Shown here piece after piece: positions 45,358-55,076 of a stretch of DNA of 64,000 nucleotides; the stretch's first letter is position 1, and every line of letters starts with the position of its first letter. The notes beneath the pieces are model-generated. The model saw only the letters and a program-made list of their open reading frames with translations. It had not been told where the DNA came from and searched no databases. The position numbers and the translations under genes are program-made. This stretch comes from an uncultured Bacteroidia bacterium (GTDB lineage Bacteria; Bacteroidota; Bacteroidia; J057; CALAJH01), in contig CALAJH010000033.1 in the NCBI GenBank assembly GCA_937922655.1, positions 1-64,000 of the forward strand, read 5' to 3'.

Positions 45358-48300
45358 TTACAAACGAAGCCCTAAAACCAAAACGTCGTCGGTCTGACCG
45401 GTTTCTCGTGTTTTCCATTCTTCGTGCGTACGTTCAAACAGCGTCCGTTGCTCTGCCAACCGGCGGTGATGATTACGCAATATTACCTCTTTAAAGCGCT
45501 TGGCCGTGAACTTTTTACGGTCTTTGCCGCCAAATTGGTCGATGTACCCGTCGGTAAAGAGGTAAATCACGTCGCCGACGTCGTATTTGACGACGTGTTC
45601 TTGATAGATGCGGCTTTCGCCTTCGACGTACGAGCCGGCGATGCCGTAGCGTTCGCCTTTGACTTCCACAAGGTCGTAGTTGTGCCAAAACCAAAGCGGG
45701 CGGTGGGCGCCCGCAAAGCGAACGATTTTTTTGTCGCGCTCGAAACGGCAAAGCGCCACGTCCATGCCGTCGCGCGTCGCGCTGCCGGCCTCGTTTTGGC
45801 GAAGCGCCTCCTTCATGCGTTCGTGAAGGTAATATAATATCGTCGACGGCTCGAGAACCTCCTCCTCGCGAACGATGCGATTGAGCAAATTGTAACCTAT
45901 CAACGACATGAACGCCCCCGGAACCCCGTGGCCCGTGCAATCGCACACCGCCACGTAAAAGTACTTGTCTTTTGCGGTGAACCAATAAAAATCGCCGCTG
46001 ACGATGTCGCGCGGCTTGTAAAGCACAAAAGAATCGGAAAAATGTTCGTTGAGCAGGTCGGGCGCCGGCAATATCGCGTCTTGAATCCGGCGCGCATATA
46101 AAATGCTTTCGGTAATGTCCTGATTTTTTTCTTCCAAAAGCCGCCCTTTTTCGATGAGTTCGCGCGTTTGGGTTTCGAGCGCGGCGTTTTGCGCCAGAAT
46201 CTTCGCCTCCGCCAGCTTCACCTCCGTCATGTCCCGCAATATCGTCAGCACCGAATACACCCGTCCCGACGCGTCGATTTCCGGTATCGTTTCCATTTGC
46301 ATGGTACGGTCGCCGATAATCGAGGGCATAATCATTTCCGAACGCCGGCGCTGTTTGTACAAAACGGCATGATTGAGCGCGTCCTCCCAAAACTTGATTT
46401 CCGCCTGAGACAATCCAACGTCGCGTATCGTCAGCTGGGTAAAAAATTCGGGTTTGTGCCCCCAATACTTTTCCACCACCGGGTTGAGAAAAAGATACCT
46501 GCCGTCGGGCGCGTACCGGATGATAAGGTCGGGAAGATTTTGGGTTAAGGACTGAAGTTGCGTCATTTGCGCCGAATCCATTTCGGCTTTGACCCGGTCG
46601 GTGATTTCGCGGGTGTTGGCGACCACGCCCGCAATCGTCGGGTCTTGAACCAAATTTCTTGCCTCGGTCTCCAAAACGACCACCATCCCGTCCTTACGGT
46701 AATATTTGTATTGTATGGCCTGTGTAGACCCCGGCGTGGTCAACGCCTTTTGAAAAAACGCCCGAACCTTGGCCGAATCCTCTTGATGGACGTAACGAAA
46801 AAAATTGTTCAATTCGGCGGCGGTATAACCGATGATACGCTCGGTGTTCGGACTGTGGAAGCGCACCGAACCGTTGGACTCGAAAATGGAAATGATTTCG
46901 GCGGCGTTTTCGAGAAGGGTAAGAAAACGGCGTTCTCCGGCGGCCAGTGCCTCGTTTGAGCGCCGAATTTCGGCGATGCGCGCCTCAAGCGTAGCGTTGG
47001 CCGCGCTCAACTCTTCGCGCGTACGCATCAACTCGGCCGTGCGGCGCTCGAGTTCTTCGGTGCGTTTTTTAAGTTCGGCGCTCAAACGCTCGGCCTCTTC
47101 CAACGCCGCCGCCGAACGTTTTTGGTTGCGCAGGTTGTCCAAGACCGTTGCCGCCTTTTCCGATGCACGGCGGATAAAATCCAGTTCGTCGTCCCGAAAC
47201 CGGCTGAACGACGCCAGTTCTATCACTCCTTGCAGCGCGTTGCCCGCCACCATCGGCAGTACCAACACACTCGAAGGCGTAATTTCCCCCACCCCCGGAA
47301 TGAATATCACGTAGCTGTCCGGCACCTGCTTCAAGTGGATGGGCTGAAGCTCCAAGGCCGCCTGACCCACCACCCCTTCGCCGATACGCACCCGCTTGTC
47401 GAACGACGTTACCATTTTGTTGTAAGCGTAGCTGCTGACGAGCGTCAAAAACGGGTCGGTCGGCGTCGAGTCGTCCAAAAGAAATATCGCCCCGGAGTTG
47501 CACTTCAAGTATTTGACCAAGGGGATGATGAAGGCGTCGCAGAGTTCGCGGTAATCCTTTGCGTGCCTTCGAAGCGCCTCTTCGATAAGTTGCATTCCTT
47601 CGTCGGCCCGTTGGCGAACGCGTTCCAGTTCGGCATTGCGCACGACCCTGCGGCGGATTTGCGACAACGCCATCGATACGGGGTTGGTTTCGGCGAAATG
47701 ATAAGATTCCAGCGCCGATTCACGATTTTCGGCAATGAGCGCGGCAAATTCGACGACCTCTTTGTGATTGGCGGCGACGGTCTCCAAATACGAACGCACC
47801 CGGTTGAACTCGGCAATCGAATCGGGGAGGTCGAAGTTCATGGAGTCGCCGGTGGCCAAGCCTTCGCTCGCTTTTTCCAAATAAAGGAGCGGGCGCAAAA
47901 GAAAAGCGTCCACCGCCAGCCCCAACCCCAAAAACGTCGCGCCCACGAACAGCAACATTCCCACCGTGAGCCCAAAATGTCGGCGGCGCAGGGCGGATTT
48001 TTCTTGGTACAAGGCGACGAGGCGCCGGCGAAGATGACGCACGCCGGGTTCAAGACGGTTTTCAAAGGCTTGGACGGCCTTGTGATAGCCCGCAAAAGCG
48101 GATTCGCGGGCCGGACCTTCCTCGCTGCGTTCGGTCAATGCCTTTAACCGATGCACGGCGACGGCCAGTTCTTGACGGTACGCCGCCGCCCACGAGGGTT
48201 CGGCCGGTACGGCGTCGGCCAAAGCCAAGCCTTTGCGCATCAACGAGTCGGCGTTAAACGGCCGCGCTTCGCGGCAAGCCGCATAACCCGCGTACAAGCC

Positions 48301-48483
48301 CGAAACCACTTCCGCCGAACGCGTCAACGTTTGTCGCACCCGCGCCTCCTCGCCCCCCACCCGAACCACCGCCTCGTCGTGCCAATAGCGCATGGCCAAA
48401 AGCGCCAACGCGTACAGCGTCATCAACGGCACGTACACCGCCAGCAACAACCGCCCGATTCGATGATTCCACAACCGTTTCAT
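45358..48483 (-). CDS. Multidomain membrane sensor PP2C phosphatase (SiaA-like, SpoIIE family)
   Basis: The 1041-residue protein has TM1 (about 11-31), a helical periplasmic sensor, TM2 (about 172-195), HAMP, a helical segment and a GAF domain (about 310-450). A coiled coil (460-525), two PAS domains (about 530-640 and 655-770), a second coiled coil and a SpoIIE/PP2C domain (about 815-1041) follow. Phosphatase metal-site motifs are intact: VSGDFYWF, DCTGHGVPGAFMS, YLFTDGYIDQFGG and TDDVLVL. By analogy with SiaA it should dephosphorylate SiaC proteins encoded just downstream. It carries three more sensory domains than Pseudomonas SiaA. A promoter element lies 10 bases before the ATG. Confidence 0.94.
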   Translation of the reverse strand: MKRLWNHRIGRLLLAVYVPLMTLYALALLAMRYWHDEAVVRVGGEEARVRQTLTRSAEVVSGLYAGYAACREARPFNADSLMRKGLALADAVPAEPSWAAAYRQELAVAVHRLKALTERSEEGPARESAFAGYHKAVQAFENRLEPGVRHLRRRLVALYQEKSALRRRHFGLTVGMLLFVGATFLGLGLAVDAFLLRPLLYLEKASEGLATGDSMNFDLPDSIAEFNRVRSYLETVAANHKEVVEFAALIAENRESALESYHFAETNPVSMALSQIRRRVVRNAELERVRQRADEGMQLIEEALRRHAKDYRELCDAFIIPLVKYLKCNSGAIFLLDDSTPTDPFLTLVSSYAYNKMVTSFDKRVRIGEGVVGQAALELQPIHLKQVPDSYVIFIPGVGEITPSSVLVLPMVAGNALQGVIELASFSRFRDDELDFIRRASEKAATVLDNLRNQKRSAAALEEAERLSAELKKRTEELERRTAELMRTREELSAANATLEARIAEIRRSNEALAAGERRFLTLLENAAEIISIFESNGSVRFHSPNTERIIGYTAAELNNFFRYVHQEDSAKVRAFFQKALTTPGSTQAIQYKYYRKDGMVVVLETEARNLVQDPTIAGVVANTREITDRVKAEMDSAQMTQLQSLTQNLPDLIIRYAPDGRYLFLNPVVEKYWGHKPEFFTQLTIRDVGLSQAEIKFWEDALNHAVLYKQRRRSEMIMPSIIGDRTMQMETIPEIDASGRVYSVLTILRDMTEVKLAEAKILAQNAALETQTRELIEKGRLLEEKNQDITESILYARRIQDAILPAPDLLNEHFSDSFVLYKPRDIVSGDFYWFTAKDKYFYVAVCDCTGHGVPGAFMSLIGYNLLNRIVREEEVLEPSTILYYLHERMKEALRQNEAGSATRDGMDVALCRFERDKKIVRFAGAHRPLWFWHNYDLVEVKGERYGIAGSYVEGESRIYQEHVVKYDVGDVIYLFTDGYIDQFGGKDRKKFTAKRFKEVILRNHHRRLAEQRTLFERTHEEWKTRETGQTDDVLVLGLRL

Positions 48484-48493
48484 CTTTCGACGA

Positions 48494-48501
48494 CAAAATT
48501 A
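48494..48501 (-). promoter_or_regulatory. -7 promoter element of the sensor phosphatase, nearly leaderless
   Basis: Perfect TAATTTTG on the minus strand, 10 bases before the ATG at 48483. It overlaps the stop codon of the upstream formyltransferase-like gene. Confidence 0.65.
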
Positions 48502-49185
48502 ATCAAAATTGCGGCGGGAAAAGTATTCGTTTAGGTAGGCTTGGGTGGCGAGGGGCAAACGCATTTCCAGAAGATGGGGCATTCGTCGGCGCACCGGCCC
48601 CTCGGCCGCCAATATTGTTTTTTCACCAAGGGCCGAATAATCCTCGTCGGCCCGAGACAACATTTCAATTTCTTTCTCGTACTGACGCCGGGCGATGGAA
48701 TGAAAATCGTCGTAGGGAAAAAGTTCGACGAGCTCCCTGCATACAAGAATACCCGAATCGGGTTCGTCGGAAATGACGTGGGTCGTTACGCCGATGGGGC
48801 GTCGTTCGACGACGGCCCATTTCAGGGCGTCGAGGCCGCGAACGCCGGGCAAATACGCCGGATGGGTGTTGAACACAACGCCCGCCGCAACGACCTTGGG
48901 CGGCAATATGCCCGCGCCGGCAATCACCGCCGCGCCGCCCGAAATTACGGCCGCCAAACCCTCGGGCGTGGTTTCGACGTAGGCGTAACCCAAACGTCGG
49001 GCAAGCTCGCGCGGAAAAACGGGCATCGCCTCTTGCGGACGGTGCGGAACGAGCGGTTTGAAACCCCCGGGGCGTTCCTCCCACGGCAAGGCCGCCACCG
49101 TCAATCCCTCTCGACCCATCGCCTTCATGCGCAAAAGCAAATCCTGCGTTTTACGATGCGGCGCGGCGTACGTTATCACCGTCAT
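48499..49185 (-). CDS. Formyltransferase-like enzyme (GART/Fmt fold)
   Basis: The 228-residue protein has the formyl-transferase signature NTHPAYLPGVRGLDALKWAV and GVTTHVISDEPDSG, which contains the catalytic Asn/His and Asp of GART and Fmt. The N-terminal third does not closely match PurN, and no Fmt C-terminal domain is present. The acceptor is therefore uncertain; sugar-amine N-formylation is one option. It is 38 bases after the zinc-ribbon gene. Confidence 0.75.
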   Translation of the reverse strand: MTVITYAAPHRKTQDLLLRMKAMGREGLTVAALPWEERPGGFKPLVPHRPQEAMPVFPRELARRLGYAYVETTPEGLAAVISGGAAVIAGAGILPPKVVAAGVVFNTHPAYLPGVRGLDALKWAVVERRPIGVTTHVISDEPDSGILVCRELVELFPYDDFHSIARRQYEKEIEMLSRADEDYSALGEKTILAAEGPVRRRMPHLLEMRLPLATQAYLNEYFSRRNFD

Positions 49186-49223
49186 GCCTCCAAACCCAAA
49201 GTCAATGCGCTTTCCCGCATCCG

Positions 49224-50309
49224 CTAAGGTTTTTTGAAAACCATATACGCCACGACAACGACGACAATCACGACCAACACCGTCAAAGCAACCTTTATCC
49301 ATGAAATCGGTTTTTCGCCGCCGATTTTTCCGGTTTGGCCGTTAACCAAAACTTGAAACGTTTTTTCGCCGTATTTGTAGGCGGCAATCCAAACGGGCAA
49401 AAGTATGTGTTTAAACGTAATGTCGTATTTGCGGGTATTGACGTTGAGGTCGCGATAAGTGTCTCCGGGAATCATTTTGGCGCAGGCGTCGCGTATGGCC
49501 TCGTCCATGATTTTTTCGGCACGGCTAAAACCCGTTTCCGGGTCTACGGCGTAAGCCTCGGAGCGCCAACCCAAAAGGTACTTCGGCTCGAAATTGACGA
49601 GTTCTTTGAGGGTGAAAGGCTCGATTTTGCGGGCGTTTTCGATTTTGACGCCCGTCGAAGCGGGTATCAAAACGTCGTCGAAAAAATCGTGGTACTGCCC
49701 CGAAACGGGTACCCAACGCACCCGCCGCTCCTGACGCTTTTGTTTTTGGCCTTGCGCATCCGTGTATTCGACCTCGACGTAATAATAATAACCGGCGTCG
49801 GCCGTCCAATGCGAATGGGTTTTGGCGTCAAAGGTCCAATACGGTACGTAAACGCCGTCGAGTTTGGAAAGCTTGGCGATTTTGGAGAGGTCGGAGGGCA
49901 AAAACCATCCTTGCCCCAACCAATCGCCAAAGGCTTGTTGGGCTTGGCGCTTGTCCACTTTAAAGGGGACGAGGCCGGTGGGTTGAATAAGGTTTTGGGC
50001 ATAAGTGTCGGGCTTGACGATGGGCGTGCCGCAAAAACTACATTCTATCGAGGAAACCGAGGCGTCGGTCATCGTCGTCGCCCCGCAACCCTTGCACTTG
50101 AAGTCGTGGGTTTCGACGCCCATGCCTTTGGGAGCGGAACCGGTTTTGAGCGCCTCGCGAAAATCACGTTCGACGACTTGGTCGCTTCCCACTTTAAGGA
50201 CTTCGGTTGCACCGCAACTGTCACAAGTAAGCGCGTTGGGTTTGTCGGGGCGATAGTTCATTTCCCCCCCACAGCTTTTGCAGCGCGCCCGTATCAATCT
50301 GTCCGACAT
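49224..50309 (-). CDS. Multi-zinc-ribbon membrane-anchored protein
   Basis: In the 361-residue protein the first 100 residues hold four CxxC pairs (CKSCGG, CDSCGA, CKGCGA, CSFCGT), that is two zinc ribbons. The large middle part with SGQYHDFFDDVLIPAS and NVNTRKYDITFKHILLPVW is found in uncharacterised bacterial proteins annotated as TFIIB-type zinc-finger or DNA-helicase-related. A single C-terminal membrane helix (about 336-357) anchors it. The function is unknown. A near-consensus promoter (TATTATTG, 50333-50340) lies upstream. Confidence 0.75.
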   Translation of the reverse strand: MSDRLIRARCKSCGGEMNYRPDKPNALTCDSCGATEVLKVGSDQVVERDFREALKTGSAPKGMGVETHDFKCKGCGATTMTDASVSSIECSFCGTPIVKPDTYAQNLIQPTGLVPFKVDKRQAQQAFGDWLGQGWFLPSDLSKIAKLSKLDGVYVPYWTFDAKTHSHWTADAGYYYYVEVEYTDAQGQKQKRQERRVRWVPVSGQYHDFFDDVLIPASTGVKIENARKIEPFTLKELVNFEPKYLLGWRSEAYAVDPETGFSRAEKIMDEAIRDACAKMIPGDTYRDLNVNTRKYDITFKHILLPVWIAAYKYGEKTFQVLVNGQTGKIGGEKPISWIKVALTVLVVIVVVVVAYMVFKKP

Positions 50310-50509
50310 CGCTTATTCATCCAATTTTGCCGCAATAATACTATTTTTAACCGAAGCTCGGTTCACAAACGCTTAAAATTCGTTTTTAAGATAAAAAATG
50401 TTTTGTGGTAAATTTTGTGCGGCGGTCGTGTTTCGGCGTTTATGCACGAAGTCCGACTAAATGCAATAAATGCCGTGATTGTTTCGGCAAAAATAACGTT
50501 ATTGCGCTT

Positions 50510-52495
50510 ATGGCATTGGGTTGGATGTTGATTTGCGCAACGGTTTTTGCGCAAAAGTTTTCTTCGGCGTCGGAGGCGACGGATTTGTACGGATACGCGC
50601 CGAACGGGCGGCCGTTGTATCGGATGACCGTCGGCGCCGCCGACGCCAAAACTTCGGCCGCCGACGTCGCGCGTTTGACATTTGGCCTCTCGGGCGAGGG
50701 TATCGAGGTTGGGGTTTGGGACGCGGGCGCGGTGCGTGCCGGCCACCAAGAATTTACGGGGCGTGTTTTCGTCATGGATTCGTCGGAGGAACATTCGCAC
50801 GCGACGGCCGTGGCCGGTTTTGTGGCGGCGGCGGGCCTACGGCCCGAGGCCCAAGGCATCGCTTACCGCGCCCGCGTACTCTCTTACGATTGGAATCACG
50901 ACGGCGACGAAATGCGGCGCGAGGCCGCCGCCGGACTTCTTGTTTCCAACCACTCTTACGTCCCCATCACCGGATGGTTTTACGACCGCAACGACGAACG
51001 CTGGGAATGGTACGGGGATATCACGCTTTCACAAACCGAAGACGCAGGTTTCGGCGCCTATACCGCATGGTCGGCCGCATGGGATTCCATCGCCTACGAA
51101 AATCCGACGTATACCGTCGTGGCGGCGGCGGGCAACGACCGTTCCAACGTCGGCCCCGGAGAAGGCGAAAAGTTTTATGTTTACGACCCCGAAGTCAACG
51201 ACTGGGCCGAGGGACGCTTTACGCCGCCCGGGCGCGACGGCGGCGCCGACGGCTTCGATTGTTTGCCCGCCTCGGGCACGGCGCTCAACGTCCTGACCGT
51301 CGGCGCCGTTTTTGGTTTGCCCGACGGCTGGCAAGGCCCCGAATCCGTACGCATCTCCAATTTTTCCGTTTTCGGACCCACGGACGACGGACGCCTCAAA
51401 CCCGACCTTGTCGCACAAGGCGTCGCGGGTTATACCGTCGGCCCGAACACCGATTACGATTACAACGTCAATTTTTCGGGTACGTCGATGGCCGCGCCCG
51501 TCGTCGCCGGCGGACTGGCGCTTGTCCAAGAATACGCTCGAAAACATCGCGGCGGCGCTTTGTTTTCCGACGAACTTAAAGCTTTGGCCGTTCATGCGGC
51601 GGACGAAGCCGGCGAACATCCCGGCCCCGATTATCGCTTCGGTTGGGGACTTTTCAACGTCGAAAAAATGGTGCGGATTTTGGCCGATTCGACGGGCCGC
51701 GCCGGAACCATGCGCAAGACCCTTGCCCAACGACAAAAAATTCATTTTGCCGTCTATTTGGACGAAGGACAAAGTTTGAAGGCCACCGCCGCATGGCTCA
51801 ACCCGCCCCCGCAAGTCCGTCCCCTTGCCCTCGACGACCCTACGCCCCGCCTCGTTCACGACCTCGACCTTTACATCGCCGGTCCCGACGACGAACGTTT
51901 TTTTCCATGGCTACTCGACCCCGAAAATCCCGCACGCGCCGCCGTCCGTGCCCCCAACCCTCGCGACAACGTCGAACAAGTCCTAATCGAATCCGCACCG
52001 CGGTCGGGTTATTACGTCGTAACCGTCGAGGCGCCCGAACGTTTGCCTTTCGGCCCGCAAAACGTCGCGTTGGTTTGGCAGGCTTCGGGCGCGGCGTCAT
52101 GTCCGACCGTCGAAATTTTTCAATCCGATTACTCGACGCTTTGCCGCCAAGGACGATGTACGATTTTTTCGTCCTCGGGAACGTACGCCGTCGAAACGTA
52201 CGCGGGCTGTCCGGATTTGCCATTGACGATGAGCATGCCCGCCGCGCCCGAGTTGAAAGCATGGCCCGTTCCCGCCGCCGACGTTTTGAACGTCGAAGCG
52301 TTTTGGAACCGGAGCGTCTCCGAGGCGGCGTTGGAATTGGTCGACGTTGCCGGAAAAACGCTGGTTTCGGTCGCGTTGACCGCCGACCCCGGTCCGAAGT
52401 ACGTTTCCCTATCCGTAGCGGACGTTCCCGACGGCGTATATTTCCTTCGCGTCAAAAATACGGGTTTATACAAAAAGGCGGTCGTGGCGCGTTAA
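50510..52495 (+). CDS. Subtilisin-like S8 serine protease with T9SS sorting domain
   Basis: The 661-residue protein has a short signal peptide (cleavage near VFAQ, residue 15) and a subtilase domain. The triad is Asp71 (VGVWDAG), His97 (HATAVAG) and Ser326 (FSGTSMAAP), and the oxyanion Asn209 is in AAAGND. A jelly-roll P-like domain (about 420-540) and a T9SS type-A C-terminal domain (LKAWPVPAADVLNVEA to KKAVVAR) follow. It is predicted to be exported to the cell surface or medium. The chosen ATG gives a signal without positive charge; the frame is open to a GTG at 50405, so the true start may be earlier. It lies 19 bases before the PorE-like gene. Confidence 0.92.
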   Translation: MALGWMLICATVFAQKFSSASEATDLYGYAPNGRPLYRMTVGAADAKTSAADVARLTFGLSGEGIEVGVWDAGAVRAGHQEFTGRVFVMDSSEEHSHATAVAGFVAAAGLRPEAQGIAYRARVLSYDWNHDGDEMRREAAAGLLVSNHSYVPITGWFYDRNDERWEWYGDITLSQTEDAGFGAYTAWSAAWDSIAYENPTYTVVAAAGNDRSNVGPGEGEKFYVYDPEVNDWAEGRFTPPGRDGGADGFDCLPASGTALNVLTVGAVFGLPDGWQGPESVRISNFSVFGPTDDGRLKPDLVAQGVAGYTVGPNTDYDYNVNFSGTSMAAPVVAGGLALVQEYARKHRGGALFSDELKALAVHAADEAGEHPGPDYRFGWGLFNVEKMVRILADSTGRAGTMRKTLAQRQKIHFAVYLDEGQSLKATAAWLNPPPQVRPLALDDPTPRLVHDLDLYIAGPDDERFFPWLLDPENPARAAVRAPNPRDNVEQVLIESAPRSGYYVVTVEAPERLPFGPQNVALVWQASGAASCPTVEIFQSDYSTLCRQGRCTIFSSSGTYAVETYAGCPDLPLTMSMPAAPELKAWPVPAADVLNVEAFWNRSVSEAALELVDVAGKTLVSVALTADPGPKYVSLSVADVPDGVYFLRVKNTGLYKKAVVAR

Positions 52496-52502
52496 AAAAC
52501 CG

Positions 52503-52510
52503 TAATTTTG
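52503..52510 (+). promoter_or_regulatory. -7 promoter element, leaderless
   Basis: Perfect TAATTTTG with 4 bases before the ATG at 52515. Confidence 0.65.
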
Positions 52511-52514
52511 TTTT

Positions 52515-54527
52515 ATGAACGCATTAACGGCAAAGCTTTTCGGGGCGGCGGCAATAACGATGTTATTATTGCGGACGACGACGTGCGCACAGGATTTGTC
52601 GAAAGCCAAACCGTCGGACTTCGGCATTAAGTCTAAGAAAGCGTTGGACGAATACCGGGCGGGTATGGAGCAGATGCGTTTTCGGGATTACGCAACGGCA
52701 TTGACGCGTTTTCGGGCGGCGTTGGCCGAGGAGCCGGATTTTGTCCACGCCCATTTCCACGCCGGGGCCTGCGTTTATTTGTCGAATTTGTCGCGTACGG
52801 CGACGGGGGGTACGTTTTTCAAGGGTTCGCTCCAAGAAGCCGTTCCGCATTTGGAAAAAGCGTTGGCGGCCAAGCCCGAGGAATTCGTCGCCGGCCGTTT
52901 TTATTTGGCCCAAGCCTACTTGCAGGCGGAAAAATATACGCAGGCCGCCCAAGAATTTGAAAAGTTTTTGTCCTCCAAACCCAAAAACAAGTCCGAAGCC
53001 GAAACGGCAGAAAAAAATCTGCGTTTTTGTCGTTTTGCGGCCGAGGCCGTCAAAAAACCCCGTCAATTTCGGCCCGTGAATTTGGGCGAAAACGTCAACG
53101 GCCCGGGCGTCGACGTTTACCCGTCGCTCACCGCCGACGGCGCCAAACTTTTTTTTACCTCGCGTCGCGAGGGCAACGTCGGCGGTTACGACCGTATCGC
53201 CGGCGACTTTACCGACGACATATATTATTGCGTCAAACAAAGCGACGGAAGTTGGTCGGCCGCCCAAAACATGGGCGAGGGCTTGAACACCAAAATGAGC
53301 GAGGGCGCGGCCCGCTTCAGCCAAGACGGCAAACAGGTGTTTTTTGTCATGTGCGAGGCTCCGGGCGGCCACGGTTCGTGCGACGTTTACGCCGCCGAAA
53401 TTTTCGGCGAATCGTGGGCCAAGCCCGTGAATTTGGGAAAAAACGTCAATTCGCCGTATTGGGAGTCGTGTCCGTCGCCGTCCTACGACGGTAAAACGCT
53501 GTATTTTGTTTCCAATCGGGACGGCGGCTTGGGAGGTTACGACATTTGGGAGTCGAAATGGGAAAACGGAGCGTGGTCGCCGGCGCGCAATCTTGGTCCA
53601 CCCGTCAATACCCCGGGCGACGAACTCTATCCGTTTTTGCACGCCGACGACCAAACGTTTTATTTTTCGTCGGATTATCACACGGGTTTTGGGGGATTGG
53701 ACTTTTTTCGTTGCGTTCGTCGTACGGACGGCACGTTTTCCGCGCCCGAAAATTTGGGTTATCCCATCAACGGCCCCGAGGACGAGCACGGCCTTTTTGT
53801 GGACGTTTCGGGAACGAAGGCTTACTTTTTTGGCCGGCGCAAAGACACGAAAGGCAAAGAGGACGTTTACGAATTCGATTTGGATGCGGCGGTGCGACCG
53901 CGCCGCACGCCTTACGTCAAAGGCACGGTCAAGGATGCCGTCACGGGCAATGCCGTAACCGCCGCCGTCGCCGTTCAAGACCTTGCCACGGGCGACACCG
54001 TCCGCAACATTCGTTCCCATGGCGGCGAATTCGTTTTGTCTTTGCCGACGGGCAAAAAATACGCCGCGTTCGTCGAGGCCGAAGGATATCTGTTCTCGGG
54101 AACGCCGTTTTTTTTGGACGAAGCCGAATCCCCACCGTTTTACGAAGTCGAAATAAAACTCAGTCCGGTGAAAAAAGGCGCGGCGCTGACCTTGCGCAAC
54201 GTTTTTTTTCAAACGGGTTCGGCAACGTTGAGCGCCGAATCGGCGCCCGAATTGGACAAGGTTGTGCGTTTGATGAGCGCCAACCCCAAAGTGAAAATCG
54301 AGCTCGGGGGCCATACGGACAACGTCGGCGGCGCCGACTTCAACCTCAAATTGAGTACGGCGCGTGCCGAGGCCGTCAAAACGTATTTGATGCAAAAAGG
54401 CGTAGCCGCCGAACGCATCGTCGCCCGGGGGTACGGAGAAACCTCGCCCGTCGCGCCCAACGACACCCCCGAAGGCCGCGCCGCCAACCGCAGAACCGAA
54501 CTTAAAATTCTCGAAACGGACCGGTGA
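52515..54527 (+). CDS. porE: PorE-like T9SS-associated protein (TPR, PD40 propeller, carboxypeptidase-regulatory domain, OmpA)
   Basis: The 670-residue exported protein has the four-part architecture of PorE, a T9SS component that attaches the machinery to peptidoglycan. TPR helices (about 42-165) are followed by a six-bladed PD40/WD40-like propeller (about 175-450, repeats such as YPSLTADGAKLFFTS and CPSPSYDGKTLYFVSNRDGG). A carboxypeptidase regulatory-like fold (about 455-545) leads to an OmpA peptidoglycan-binding domain (LGGHTDNVGG, GYGETSP). The signal sequence ends near TCAQ. The protease encoded just upstream is a T9SS cargo. Paralogues with this layout exist, so the PorE label is probable rather than certain. 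Confidence 0.8.
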   Translation: MNALTAKLFGAAAITMLLLRTTTCAQDLSKAKPSDFGIKSKKALDEYRAGMEQMRFRDYATALTRFRAALAEEPDFVHAHFHAGACVYLSNLSRTATGGTFFKGSLQEAVPHLEKALAAKPEEFVAGRFYLAQAYLQAEKYTQAAQEFEKFLSSKPKNKSEAETAEKNLRFCRFAAEAVKKPRQFRPVNLGENVNGPGVDVYPSLTADGAKLFFTSRREGNVGGYDRIAGDFTDDIYYCVKQSDGSWSAAQNMGEGLNTKMSEGAARFSQDGKQVFFVMCEAPGGHGSCDVYAAEIFGESWAKPVNLGKNVNSPYWESCPSPSYDGKTLYFVSNRDGGLGGYDIWESKWENGAWSPARNLGPPVNTPGDELYPFLHADDQTFYFSSDYHTGFGGLDFFRCVRRTDGTFSAPENLGYPINGPEDEHGLFVDVSGTKAYFFGRRKDTKGKEDVYEFDLDAAVRPRRTPYVKGTVKDAVTGNAVTAAVAVQDLATGDTVRNIRSHGGEFVLSLPTGKKYAAFVEAEGYLFSGTPFFLDEAESPPFYEVEIKLSPVKKGAALTLRNVFFQTGSATLSAESAPELDKVVRLMSANPKVKIELGGHTDNVGGADFNLKLSTARAEAVKTYLMQKGVAAERIVARGYGETSPVAPNDTPEGRAANRRTELKILETDR

Positions 54528-55035
54528 CGGCAGGATAAACGTGTAACCGTCAAAAATGGTTTTCAACGGGGACAACAATCGTTGCGTTTGACGTTCGTAA
54601 ACCATTCGAAGGCTTCGAAAAAAATCGAATCGTCGTCGTTTTTTAACGTTACCCGAAACTTTTGCCGTAATTGCGAAAAAAAAACGTCATGACTTCGGGG
54701 CCGAAACTTTACGACAAGGCGCGAACATTTTTTTATTGAAAATGGACGGCTGAAGGTTTGTATGGCGACGTTTGGGGACGAGGAATCCGCCTCGACGCCA
54801 ACGAGGACGAAGGTTTGCACTGTGGGCGCAACGGGACAACGACTTGAAAATCGGCGAGCGTCTTTCAACATCTTAAAATGATTCCTTAATATTGGAGGGA
54901 ATTGCAGGCGTTTTAATCCGTGCCGACTTTTCATCATCACCCGTTGTATACTACGGTTTGGGAAGGCGCGGGGAAGTATGCGGTCTTTTGCGTCAAAAGT
55001 TTTCAAAAAAATTTGCATAAAACCGGCTTATTGAT
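54528..55035. other. 508-base intergenic region, no convincing gene
   Basis: A 151-codon minus-strand frame (54563-55018) has no recognised domain and weak third-position bias, with many TTA/ATA codons. It might be a decayed gene but is not called. Confidence 0.35.
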
Positions 55036-55043
55036 TATATTTG
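55036..55043 (+). promoter_or_regulatory. -7 promoter element
   Basis: TATATTTG, 33 bases before the ATG at 55077. Confidence 0.6.
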
Positions 55044-55076
55044 CGTTGTTCAAACGTTACGGTAAACATTACGGTT

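Noticed and set aside
52566-54605. 679-codon frame antisense to the PorE-like gene
   Set aside because: Same codon-bias artefact; no recognisable motif and no promoter.
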